Shown here: piece by piece, positions 1-5,104 of the stretch
Position numbering within the stretch: position 1 is the stretch's first letter
Layout: each line of letters begins with the position of its first letter
Source of the DNA: Microcaldota archaeon
Lineage (GTDB): Archaea; Micrarchaeota; Micrarchaeia; Micrarchaeales; Micrarchaeaceae
Assembly (NCBI GenBank): GCA_030039935.1
Contig: JASHUQ010000041.1
Span: 1 to 9,509 of the forward strand
DNA: 9,509 nucleotides
Direction of reading: 5' to 3'
The notes under the pieces: model-generated
The model's database searches: none
What the model was told of the DNA's origin: nothing
What the model saw: the letters and a program-made list of their open reading frames with translations, nothing else
Program-made: the position numbers and the translations under genes

Positions 1-1
1 A

Positions 2-727
2 GGATTAATCAGCAGCACTATGGGGATTGCTATGATAGCAAAGCGTCCTGATGTAATAAGACTATTATTTGCGCGTGGATATCAAATGACAGAATACGAG
101 AGATTACAGCTTATAGAAAGGTCGCATGATAGAGAAATAGCTGATCTGTTTTTGAATTGTCCTCCGGAGAATATAGCTCACGATGTAGAGTCTGACAGCG
201 CGGCGCTGGTTCAAGCTGCAAAAAAAGGCTATGCCGCCTATGTAAGAGATGCATTGCTTGATGGTGCTGATCCTAATACAAAAGACGAATATGGTAGCAC
301 TCTGCTCATGCACGCCGCATGGAGGAGAAATCCAGAAATTGCCATTATGCTTATAGATGCTGGCGCGGATCCGGATTACGATAGGTACAGAGAGTATGAA
401 GATGATGGGAGGGGAATGAAAACATTGATCCTTACGCCGCTCGGGTGCGCGGTTAATGGATACATTAGTTTAGAAGGTGTGCGCTATGAAGAAAAGGAAT
501 CAGAGAAGTCAAAAGCAACAGAAACAATAAAAATTATTTTAGAAAGGTGCAGTCTTGATACTTGTTACAAAGCTTTACGCACCTTTTTTAATAATAGCAA
601 CACTCCAGGCTATTCAAAAGACCAATACAATAAGCCTATGCTCTTGATTGTCGATCATCTTATGAAGCTATCTGAGTCTGCAAGAGCAAGAATGCAAAGC
701 ACACAAGAGCTTGCGCGCCGAGAATAA
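2..727 (+). CDS. Ankyrin-repeat protein, 5' end outside window
   Basis: The frame is open from the left edge of the window (codons begin at base 2). The ATG at 20 falls inside an ankyrin helix pair (AMIAKRPDVIRLLFARG), so the true start is probably upstream and the gene is partial. Ankyrin repeats are visible: one at the very start, a clear pair around ALVQAAKKGYAAYVRDALLDG and LLMHAAWRRNPEIAIMLIDAG with the typical GADPN turn, and a looser one (TPLGCAVNG...ATETIKIILERC) whose two helices are separated by a charged insert. The roughly 60 C-terminal residues show no repeat. Ankyrin stacks bind other proteins; the partner cannot be told from the sequence. No signal peptide or membrane span is seen. 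The gene is convergent with the small gene at 796-981, and an att-like repeat starts 26 bases after its stop, so it may itself belong to a mobile block. Family call is firm, function unknown. Confidence 0.85.
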   Translation, partial: GLISSTMGIAMIAKRPDVIRLLFARGYQMTEYERLQLIERSHDREIADLFLNCPPENIAHDVESDSAALVQAAKKGYAAYVRDALLDGADPNTKDEYGSTLLMHAAWRRNPEIAIMLIDAGADPDYDRYREYEDDGRGMKTLILTPLGCAVNGYISLEGVRYEEKESEKSKATETIKIILERCSLDTCYKALRTFFNNSNTPGYSKDQYNKPMLLIVDHLMKLSESARARMQSTQELARRE

Positions 728-752
728 TTCTCTAGCTATAGAAATAATATTA

Positions 753-774
753 GCTGGTCTGGGGTAAGTGCTAC
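753..774. repeat. att-like direct repeat, copy A
   Basis: These 22 bases recur exactly at 1047-1068. They contain the core GGTCTGGGG, also present at 1735-1743 and in the 3' end of tRNA-Lys at 4983-4991. Just after both copies comes a tRNA T-loop-like string (GGTTCAGATC here, GGTTCAAATCC in copy B). The copy lies between the ankyrin gene and the end of the small gene at 796-981. Interpreted as a degenerate tRNA-derived attachment site; the repeat is certain, the role is inferred. Confidence 0.75.
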
Positions 775-795
775 GTAGGGTTCAGATCTCTCAGA

Positions 796-981
796 TTATT
801 TTCTTCTAAAATTAGTAAGCCTTTTAATATTATCAGATGTTCTTAGCAGCCCAGTCACAATTGTGGCCCCAATAATCTCTAATAGTTGTGGTCTTTGAGT
901 AGGGTCACCTGATCGCCACACTACTTCCTCCCAAAATTTCTCCGGCTTAACATCAATAGCCCCAGTACCTGTCCCTCCCAT
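796..981 (-). CDS. Small protein of unknown function (61 aa)
   Basis: I do not recognise this protein. It starts with ATG at 981, carries a glycine-rich first few residues (GGTGTG), an amphipathic middle with a Trp-rich stretch (EKFWEEVVWRSGD) and a basic C terminus (NIKRLTNFRRK). No membrane span or metal motif is seen. A good archaeal TATA box at 1011-1020 lies at the distance expected for a transcript starting within about 10 bases of the ATG, which supports it as a real gene. It lies alone between two exact copies of an att-like repeat, which makes it look like cargo or the remnant of an integrated element. Confidence 0.55.
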   Translation of the reverse strand: MGGTGTGAIDVKPEKFWEEVVWRSGDPTQRPQLLEIIGATIVTGLLRTSDNIKRLTNFRRK

Positions 982-1010
982 AAATTCACAAACTAACTTA
1001 ATCTCTTTAC

Positions 1011-1020
1011 ATATTTATAT
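1011..1020 (-). promoter_or_regulatory. TATA box for the 796-981 gene
   Basis: On the minus strand this reads ATATAAATAT, preceded by a purine-rich stretch (AAAAG). Its centre is about 34 bases before the ATG at 981, so a start site about 26 bases downstream gives a leader of roughly 8 bases. Confidence 0.55.
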
Positions 1021-1046
1021 CTTTTCTTGTACTTTGTAGTCGAAGG

Positions 1047-1068
1047 CTGGTCTGGGGTAAGTGCTACT
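1047..1068. repeat. att-like direct repeat, copy B
   Basis: Identical over 22 bases to 753-774. To its left, 1039-1057 matches 1725-1743 (border copy C) in 18 of 19 bases, so this copy links copies A and C. Bases 1058-1070 form a 5-bp hairpin (TAAGT-gct-ACTTA), and GGTTCAAATCC follows at 1072-1082. Hairpin plus T-loop-like string resembles the variable arm and T arm of a class II tRNA, although the T stem is imperfect. It lies 17 bases beyond the end of the 1085-1621 gene. Confidence 0.75.
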
Positions 1069-1084
1069 TAAGGTTCAAATCCAT

Positions 1085-1621
1085 TCAATTCTTATCATGC
1101 CATGGTCTCCAGCGTCTACCCACTCCTATGTACTTATCAAATTCTTCTAGTGGGTTTAGTTTTCGCTTAGAATGGCTCAGTTCATAACCCTTATACAACG
1201 AACCATACGAGAACCAGACTTCACGCGTACGAGGTCTATCATCGTCTAATCGATCAATGATTGGTTCTATAGCTTTTTTAACAGTTTCAGGAGTATCATG
1301 CGCTGCCCATAATTCTTCGAATACTGATTCTGCAAGGACTAAATCAACTTCATAACGTATTGCTAGCCTATCTCTTTTACTGCTTTCAGGTTTAGCAGAA
1401 AGAAACTTAGCAACTATTTTGACATACGAATCCATGCTTCTTAATCTTATGTCACATGCAGATAATGGATTCAAAAATCTTTCTGGATTTTTTGTTCCTA
1501 AAGTTTTGACATAATCACTAACAATTCTAATTGCATCTTCTATTGTAGATTCTGGGATCTCTCTAATAAAGTCTGATAATTCATCCTGTCTTGTACTTCC
1601 TACACTAAGATTTACTGCTAT
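1085..1621 (-). CDS. Unknown protein; open frame without usable start, probable 5' frameshift
   Basis: The first ordinary start codon in this frame is a TTG at 1474, giving 129 residues. Upstream of it the frame stays open for 49 more codons to a TAA at 1622-1624, and this part reads like protein (STRQDELSDFIREIPESTIE, then DYVKTLGTKNPERF). It contains no ATG, GTG or TTG. A TATA box at 1651-1660 predicts a transcript start near 1629, exactly where a GTG (1627-1629) begins in another frame and stops after three codons (GTG ATT AAA TAG). One extra base there would join it to the long frame. The simplest reading is a leaderless gene of about 180 codons that has suffered a single-base loss, or a sequencing error. 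The product is soluble and charged; I recognise no family. Confidence 0.5.
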   Translation of the reverse strand: MAVNLSVGSTRQDELSDFIREIPESTIEDAIRIVSDYVKTLGTKNPERFLNPLSACDIRLRSMDSYVKIVAKFLSAKPESSKRDRLAIRYEVDLVLAESVFEELWAAHDTPETVKKAIEPIIDRLDDDRPRTREVWFSYGSLYKGYELSHSKRKLNPLEEFDKYIGVGRRWRPWHDKN

Positions 1622-1650
1622 TTAATCACATTAATCTCTTTAATTTGGAA

Positions 1651-1660
1651 ATATTTATTG
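1651..1660 (-). promoter_or_regulatory. TATA box for the 1085-1621 gene
   Basis: The minus strand reads CAATAAATAT. A start 26 bases downstream falls at about 1629, on overlapping ATG/GTG triplets (1627-1631), consistent with a leaderless transcript. Confidence 0.45.
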
Positions 1661-1719
1661 ATATCTTTTATTTACAGGATTAGAGCGATTCTTTTCTATT
1701 CTGCAAATTTACCGTCAAT

Positions 1720-1932
1720 TTATCGTCGAAGGCGGGTCTGGGGGCTGTCGAACCTCTCCCTCGTGAAAAGCTCCCTTGAGTCGCTTTTCACTTGTCGGTT
1801 CGGTTCTGTTTCTTGCAAGCTTGTGTTCATTGTGTCACGTTCTTTGATGAAACTTTCTTTTGAAGAAAGTTTCTGGGTGGGGTGCGGATGTGGCTTGGTA
1901 TCAAGAGCTATTAATTGTCTTTGCTTGGGCAT
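1720..1932 (-). CDS. N-terminal fragment of split tyrosine recombinase, int(N)
   Basis: A 70-codon frame begins with ATG at 1932 and runs through the left attachment site, ending in SPQTRLRR and a stop at 1720. The same five residues SPQTR are encoded at the other attachment site, in the frame of the long recombinase piece (SPQTRVLYSLIA). If the 12-bp repeats recombined, residues 1-67 here would be followed in frame by VLYSLIALVSKD of the 4086-4976 gene, giving about 364 residues. In SSV-type integrases attP lies near the 5' end of int and integration separates a short int(N) from a long int(C); the length here fits. The fragment is polar, with a His-Pro run (HPHP). A TATA box at 1961-1968 lies at the right distance for a near-leaderless start. 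Two hairpins within the frame leave some doubt. Confidence 0.6.
   Translation of the reverse strand: MPKQRQLIALDTKPHPHPTQKLSSKESFIKERDTMNTSLQETEPNRQVKSDSRELFTRERFDSPQTRLRR
1733..1744. repeat. Left attachment site (copy C) of the element
   Basis: CGGGTCTGGGGG, identical to the tRNA-Lys 3' end at 4981-4992. Beyond the core the similarity continues imperfectly: 1733-1756 matches 4981-5004 at 19 of 24 positions, including GAACC of the T arm. To the left, 1725-1743 matches copy B in 18 of 19 bases. Confidence 0.75.
1763..1791. repeat. 9-bp inverted repeat within int(N)
   Basis: GTGAAAAGC (1763-1771) is the perfect complement of GCTTTTCAC (1783-1791), with 11 bases between. It lies about 20 bases from the attachment core, where it could be a recombinase arm site or an RNA hairpin. 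A 9-bp stem with a loop of this size can also arise by chance in a window this long. Confidence 0.5.
1849..1873. repeat. 11-bp perfect hairpin
   Basis: GAAACTTTCTT (1849-1859) and AAGAAAGTTTC (1863-1873) pair perfectly across a 3-base loop. There is no run of T after it in either direction, so it is not a standard terminator. It lies in the left end of the element, upstream of the 2000-2767 gene and inside the int(N) frame. Confidence 0.7.
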
Positions 1933-1960
1933 AGGAATCGATAGTAATTTGGTTAAAAGC

Positions 1961-1968
1961 TTTATATA
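1961..1968. promoter_or_regulatory. TATA box TTTATATA, possibly shared by divergent genes
   Basis: TTTATATA is the classical archaeal box. On the plus strand it has AAAGC before it, as a BRE should be, and predicts a start near 1990 for the gene at 2000. Read on the minus strand (TATATAAA) it predicts a start near 1938 for int(N) at 1932, but its upstream flank is a poorer BRE. Together with the hairpins and border repeat this accounts for the stretch 1622-1999, which otherwise holds no gene except int(N). Confidence 0.6.
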
Positions 1969-1999
1969 GGATAAGGGTTCAGATAGTATATGGGGTTGT

Positions 2000-2767
2000 A
2001 TGACAGAAATTAGTCTTCCAAATATTCAAAAATCTCCAATTTCAATAGCACTTGCAGGAGCAGCGATAATAATTACAGCTAATGTAATCTATTGGAAAAG
2101 TTGGCTTATTTTACTCTATACAATATCTCTCTTTTTTGCATTCTTTGTAGCTCTAGCGATATTCAATACATTTTGGTTTCAGAGAGGAAGATTTGAAAGA
2201 ACAGAGCAAACTACTAGGAATCTTGTAATAACAAGAGAAAGATATAGAGAGAATATTCAATTACAGCTTGATTTGGGTTTTGCACAATATTGGTCTACTT
2301 TGGGGCTATCTTCTTATGCTGTTGCATTTGCTATAATTGCTATATCAATAGAATTATTCTCTGTTTCACATTCTTTGACTTCTGCAGATCAGATTATAGC
2401 AGCAGCAGTTGTTATTGGTGTTTTTGGTGTAATCTGTAATTTCTGGGCTAAGCATATTCTAAACAGAGCTAGGAGGCGGATAGAGACAACAAAACCTGTT
2501 GGTTTTGGCAATATGAAAGATACAAAGAATAGAGAGGTTAAAGAAAAGCAAATTAGCCAAGAATTAAGGCTTAGTTTCGTTGCAATTATTGTTGGATTAA
2601 TAGGAATTGGGATTAGCCTTTTAACATCATCCTATACTTTAGTTCAGCCTACCAGTCAGGTAGAAAAAGACTTAATTTCTTTGACGCTTACAGCATTAGG
2701 AATATTGATATTTTTGTTGGTTATAAAATTACTTAGGCAAAATTGGAGATATATAAAAGGGGTCTAA
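2000..2767 (+). CDS. Six-span integral membrane protein, unknown function
   Basis: 255 residues starting with ATG at 2000, with GGGG just upstream as a weak ribosome site and a good TATA box at 1961-1968. Hydrophobic segments lie at about residues 13-31, 34-58, 103-123, 131-149, 191-213 and 224-246, in three pairs. The loops between pairs are long and charged: residues 60-100 (many Arg/Glu) and 151-190 (Arg- and Lys-rich). No catalytic or transport motif was recognised. It is the only large plus-strand gene of the element and is divergent from int(N). Length and pair spacing differ from the other six-span protein at 3264-3917, so they are not obvious paralogs. Confidence 0.8.
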   Translation: MTEISLPNIQKSPISIALAGAAIIITANVIYWKSWLILLYTISLFFAFFVALAIFNTFWFQRGRFERTEQTTRNLVITRERYRENIQLQLDLGFAQYWSTLGLSSYAVAFAIIAISIELFSVSHSLTSADQIIAAAVVIGVFGVICNFWAKHILNRARRRIETTKPVGFGNMKDTKNREVKEKQISQELRLSFVAIIVGLIGIGISLLTSSYTLVQPTSQVEKDLISLTLTALGILIFLLVIKLLRQNWRYIKGV

Positions 2768-2776
2768 AATAAGACT

Positions 2777-2791
2777 TTAATTTGGAATTAA
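2777..2791. terminator. Short A/T inverted repeat between convergent genes
   Basis: TTAATT-tgg-AATTAA lies 10 bases after the stop of the 2000-2767 gene and before the end of the minus-strand gene at 2810. An A/T-only 6-bp stem is weak; a terminator role is only suggested by position. Confidence 0.2.
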
Positions 2792-2809
2792 TGCTATGAT
2801 AATTTCAAC

Positions 2810-2995
2810 TTATGGCAACCTTGCCTTTCCACTACCCTTACAAACTGGGCAGGTTTCTTCAACCATTCCCATTATGCCGGTGTATATTACTCCTTCTCCT
2901 TTGCATCTTGCACATTTTGTGTATCTAACACGAGAGCGTTTTCTATTTCCTCCAATTATTATAGTATTCTTTGCATTTGCTGTGTTTCTTGTCAT
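2810..2995 (-). CDS. Small zinc-finger protein with two DnaJ-type CxxCxGxG motifs
   Basis: 61 residues, with an ATG at 2995 preceded by GAGGT at a suitable distance. The C-terminal half holds CARCKGEG (Cys28, Cys31) and CPVCKGSG (Cys49, Cys52). This is the CxxCxGxG repeat of the DnaJ cysteine-rich domain, here two of the usual four copies, enough to hold one zinc ion. The first 25 residues are basic and unstructured-looking (NRKRSRVRY), as in proteins that contact nucleic acid. In DnaJ the motif handles unfolded protein; stand-alone small versions in archaea and mobile elements have no assigned role. It is convergent with the 2000-2767 gene and divergent from the 3066-3284 gene, with a palindrome between. 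The frame, motifs and ribosome site make it a confident gene. Confidence 0.85.
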   Translation of the reverse strand: MTRNTANAKNTIIIGGNRKRSRVRYTKCARCKGEGVIYTGIMGMVEETCPVCKGSGKARLP

Positions 2996-3006
2996 TTAAC
3001 CTCTTC

Positions 3007-3025
3007 AACTTATCAATGATAAGTT
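3007..3025. promoter_or_regulatory. Perfect palindrome, operator candidate
   Basis: AACTTATC-aat-GATAAGTT is an 8-bp perfect inverted repeat between the divergent genes at 2995 (minus) and 3066 (plus). The likely minus-strand TATA box (TTATAAAACTT, 3021-3031) overlaps its right arm and the predicted start near 3001 is just past its left arm, so a bound protein would block transcription of the zinc-finger gene. Confidence 0.5.
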
Positions 3026-3065
3026 TTATAATAGAATATGGAAAAATATATAACAGGTTAATTTT

Positions 3066-3284
3066 ATGGTACAATTATTCGGCATACACTTCCATTTCCA
3101 TCTTGGTAAATTAGTAGTTAATTTAGGGAGCACAAAACCAAATGTAGCTGCTTTAAGAATTGGGTTGGCTATATTGGGAGTACCAATAATGCTATATGCA
3201 GTTCCACCTAAGAATAATGTCTTACTGTTCATAATAGTATTAGGATTTTGGGAACTTTATTGCCTATTTGGAAAGTTTCAATGA
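3066..3284 (+). CDS. Small two-span membrane protein, unknown function (72 aa)
   Basis: The ATG at 3066 is preceded by GGTT at six bases' distance. The N-terminal 25 residues hold an alternating His pattern (His8, His10, His12 in IHFHFH), followed by two hydrophobic segments at about residues 28-46 and 50-68, joined by a short VPPKNN turn. That gives a hairpin in the membrane. I do not recognise the family. Its last 21 bases overlap the end of the convergent gene at 3264-3917. The opposite strand is also open here for 68 codons, but has no ribosome site and no sensible composition, so this strand is preferred. Confidence 0.6.
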   Translation: MVQLFGIHFHFHLGKLVVNLGSTKPNVAALRIGLAILGVPIMLYAVPPKNNVLLFIIVLGFWELYCLFGKFQ

Positions 3285-3917
3285 ATCTTCAACCTTGTAT
3301 CTTTCTTTACTAACCTTTGGATAAAAATTCACCATCCATATTATAATCCCAAATAAGAGATACATTATATAAAGAGTAGTATCAGTTGATTGAACTATAG
3401 TAGCTATCTGTGTGTTATTAAATGCTAAAAATTCCAAGCTGAAAAATGCAAACACAATGCCTACTAAAGTTGCAAGAAGCACAATTAAGTGTATTGTTTT
3501 GGGCAAATTTTCTTTATCCATAAGAGCTTCAAAAACAAAAAGTATAATGCTAAATACTACTATTATATCGGAATCTATGTTTCCAATAAATTGTAAGGTA
3601 GGTTGCATCAGCAAAGGTTTTGAAATTGGTAATACCGCAGTTATTGTAGCTATGAAAAATGATGAGGCTAATAATGTATATCCAGATAGGTTTTCCAGAT
3701 AATCTTTTTTATTTACTATTACATAGCCACCTTTGAGCAGCGTGAATACAACAAATGGAACAAATAAATACTGGGCAAGTGGATTGTAAACTGAAACTTG
3801 TGATTTTAGTATTATAAAAAATAAAAAATATGTAATCAACACTATAGATATATTATCAAGTATCCTATGAGAGACTTGATTTGTCTTTTTGTGTTTTTGT
3901 TGCTCTGAATTTTCCAT
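3264..3917 (-). CDS. Six-span integral membrane protein, unknown function
   Basis: 217 residues from ATG at 3917. After a polar, Lys-rich N terminus (MENSEQQKHKKTNQ) come hydrophobic segments at about residues 21-38, 49-66, 80-97, 115-132, 140-163 and 179-198, and a charged C-terminal tail. No motif of a known transporter or enzyme was found. The start lies 53 bases inside the upstream 73-aa gene in another frame, and that gene in turn touches the recombinase stop, so the three are probably one transcript (recombinase, 73-aa protein, this protein). No clear ribosome site precedes the ATG, so translation may depend on coupling to the upstream gene. Confidence 0.8.
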   Translation of the reverse strand: MENSEQQKHKKTNQVSHRILDNISIVLITYFLFFIILKSQVSVYNPLAQYLFVPFVVFTLLKGGYVIVNKKDYLENLSGYTLLASSFFIATITAVLPISKPLLMQPTLQFIGNIDSDIIVVFSIILFVFEALMDKENLPKTIHLIVLLATLVGIVFAFFSLEFLAFNNTQIATIVQSTDTTLYIMYLLFGIIIWMVNFYPKVSKERYKVEDSLKLSK

Positions 3918-4086
3918 TAGGATACCAATTTGAAATTATTATGATGATACTTATTCCTATCGAAAAGATTAATAAACCAGTAAATGAATTTTGTGGAAAT
4001 ATAATTTGCATTTCTATAATTTCTCCTAAAACACTGATAATGAGTGCAAAAATTATATATTTTGCTTTAACTTCTAAGAGGTTCAT
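3865..4086 (-). CDS. Small two-span membrane protein (73 aa), coupled to the recombinase
   Basis: The ATG at 4086 shares its A with the TAA of the recombinase (TAATG), and GAGGTTG lies about 8 bases before it, inside the end of the recombinase gene. This is a classic translational coupling arrangement and fixes the start. Hydrophobic segments at about residues 10-28 and 36-53 are followed by a 20-residue basic, Ser/Lys-rich tail. Size and layout (about 70 residues, two closely spaced hydrophobic helices) recall the coat proteins of spindle-shaped archaeal viruses, but hydrophobic layout alone cannot establish that. Confidence 0.75.
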   Translation of the reverse strand: MNLLEVKAKYIIFALIISVLGEIIEMQIIFPQNSFTGLLIFSIGISIIIIISNWYPNGKFRATKTQKDKSSLS

Positions 4087-4976
4087 TATTTCAACCTCTT
4101 TTTCATACCCTCGATATCATTCGTATTAATCTCGTCTATTGCTTGGTATAGCTCACGCTTGTCAGAGTGAATGTATCTCATTGTAGTAGAAGGGTCGCTG
4201 TGCCTTGCAAATTTAGAGGCTAACACAACGTTCCCGTTAGTCTGCCTTGCAAACTTTGTTATTGCATAGTGCCTTAGAGAATGAGTAGTCAATAAATGGA
4301 GTTTCCTTGACCTTCTCCCAGAACCAGATTCATCGCTTTCATCATAAACATCGTTCAAGCCAGCAATATCCACGTATTCCCTGAACACCTTTCTTATGTA
4401 GTTCTGTTCAAGATATGGTAGTTCACGTTTGCTGAAAGTCTCGTCTCTGAAGAAAAGATAGCCCTGAGCCTTTCCTATTGCTTCCTTGTTGGCTCTTATG
4501 AAGTCTATTGTCTCTCTGAATAACTGAATAGGAACAATAAGGGAGTCAAGCCTAGCCGACTTCTCGCTCCTTAGCTTCAATTCCCTTGTATTGAAGTCTA
4601 TTGAGTTTATGTTAATCCTTACTACCTCTCCTATCCTGAAGCCTAAGGTAGCCATATATGAGAAAAGAAGCCTGTATTTCTCGTTTTTCACCACTCTAAA
4701 GAAGCTCTGTAATTGATAGTCGTCAAAGCCCTTGTTCAGATGACCATATTTTGGAATCTTGGCTTTCTTGTATTTGTCCTTGAAATAGGAATGAATCACT
4801 GAGCTGAGTGCCTCTATCTGATGCTTAGAAAGGCTTGGGAGTTTTTCTTTTACAAGTTCTTGTATTTCATACGGTTCAGATTTGGCGATGTTTTCGAACC
4901 CTCTTGCATTCGGGTGTTCGTTTTGTTTCTCTCCATTCTCACTATCCTTACTCACCAAAGCTATAAGAGAATACAA
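4086..4976 (-). CDS. Tyrosine recombinase (integrase), C-terminal part of split gene, int(C)
   Basis: The catalytic domain is intact. Counting from a TTG at 4976, the residues are Arg114 (LGFRIGEV), Lys139 (SEKSAR), His232 and Arg235 (HSLRHYAI), His259 (FARHSDPS) and the nucleophile Tyr268 (MRYIH). This is the full R-K-H-R-H-Y set of phage-type integrases that cut and rejoin DNA at att sites. The frame has no ATG at its start and remains open upstream through the acceptor and T arm of tRNA-Lys to a stop at 5016-5018. That is expected if the true 5' end was left at the other border (1720-1932) on integration. If translated as it stands it would need TTG 4976 or an internal TTG/GTG near 4950, without an obvious promoter. 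It heads a likely operon with two membrane-protein genes. Confidence 0.9.
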   Translation of the reverse strand: MYSLIALVSKDSENGEKQNEHPNARGFENIAKSEPYEIQELVKEKLPSLSKHQIEALSSVIHSYFKDKYKKAKIPKYGHLNKGFDDYQLQSFFRVVKNEKYRLLFSYMATLGFRIGEVVRININSIDFNTRELKLRSEKSARLDSLIVPIQLFRETIDFIRANKEAIGKAQGYLFFRDETFSKRELPYLEQNYIRKVFREYVDIAGLNDVYDESDESGSGRRSRKLHLLTTHSLRHYAITKFARQTNGNVVLASKFARHSDPSTTMRYIHSDKRELYQAIDEINTNDIEGMKKRLK

Positions 4977-4980
4977 GACT

Positions 4981-4992
4981 CGGGTCTGGGGG
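4981..4992. repeat. Right attachment site, inside tRNA-Lys 3' end
   Basis: CGGGTCTGGGGG covers the discriminator base, the acceptor 3' strand and most of the T stem of the tRNA (read on the minus strand). It is identical to 1733-1744. Integration here leaves the tRNA gene complete. Confidence 0.75.
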
Positions 4993-5055
4993 GATTTGAA
5001 CCCCCGACTTACAGGTTAAAAGCCTGCCACTCTAGCCATGCTGAGTTACAGACCC
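4981..5055 (-). tRNA. tRNA-Lys(UUU)
   Basis: 75 bases fold as a full cloverleaf. The acceptor is GGGTCTG/CAGACCC, the D stem ACTC/GAGT, the anticodon stem GCAGG/CCTGT with loop CTTTTAA (anticodon TTT), the variable loop AAGTC, and the T arm GGGGG-TTCAAAT-CCCCC. The discriminator is G, usual for archaeal tRNA-Lys. CCA is not encoded and there is no intron. It serves as the integration target of the element to its left. Confidence 0.97.
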
Positions 5056-5080
5056 TTGGCTATACTATACACTAAACAAC

Positions 5081-5090
5081 ATTTATATCT
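5081..5090 (-). promoter_or_regulatory. TATA box for tRNA-Lys
   Basis: The minus strand reads AGATATAAAT, centred about 31 bases before the first base of the tRNA, as expected for an archaeal tRNA promoter. It lies 15 bases after the stop of the radical SAM gene. Confidence 0.65.
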
Positions 5091-5104
5091 TATTTGTATC
5101 AGGA

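Larger units (their letters stand above)
1733..4992. mobile_element. Integrated SSV-type element at tRNA-Lys, about 3.25 kb
   Basis: The element is bounded by the exact 12-bp direct repeat CGGGTCTGGGGG (1733-1744 and 4981-4992), the right copy being the 3' end of tRNA-Lys. The repeat distance is 3,248 bases, the predicted size of the excised circle. It carries a tyrosine recombinase divided between its two ends, and cargo of five small proteins, four of them membrane proteins. Its membrane genes are visibly richer in A and T than the flanking chromosome. No replication initiator, helicase or capsid protein was recognised, so it may be a satellite, a reduced provirus or a cryptic integrative plasmid. 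Confidence 0.75.

Noticed and set aside
1658..1969. Plus-strand 103-codon open frame over the element's left end
   Set aside because: It crosses both hairpins and the att core, has no ribosome site or promoter in place and lies opposite the better-supported int(N) frame.
1638..2787. 13-base direct repeat CTTTAATTTGGAA at 1638 and 2775
   Set aside because: A repeat of this length and A/T-rich composition is expected about once by chance in a window of this size.
3026..3232. Minus-strand 68-codon frame opposite the 3066-3284 gene
   Set aside because: No ribosome site and less sensible composition; its far end lies in the promoter region of the zinc-finger gene. The plus strand has the ribosome site and clear membrane segments.
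3412..3702. Plus-strand 96-codon frame inside the 217-aa membrane gene
   Set aside because: It is a shadow of the minus-strand gene, without a start signal.
4086..4976. Reading the integrase as a complete gene starting at TTG 4976
   Set aside because: Possible, but it has no ribosome site or promoter apart from the tRNA region, and the in-frame junction with 1720-1932 explains the missing start better. Kept as the alternative.
4821..5075. Plus-strand open frame containing GGFEPPTYRLKA
   Set aside because: This peptide is the well-known antisense translation of a tRNA 3' half. It lies opposite the integrase and tRNA-Lys.
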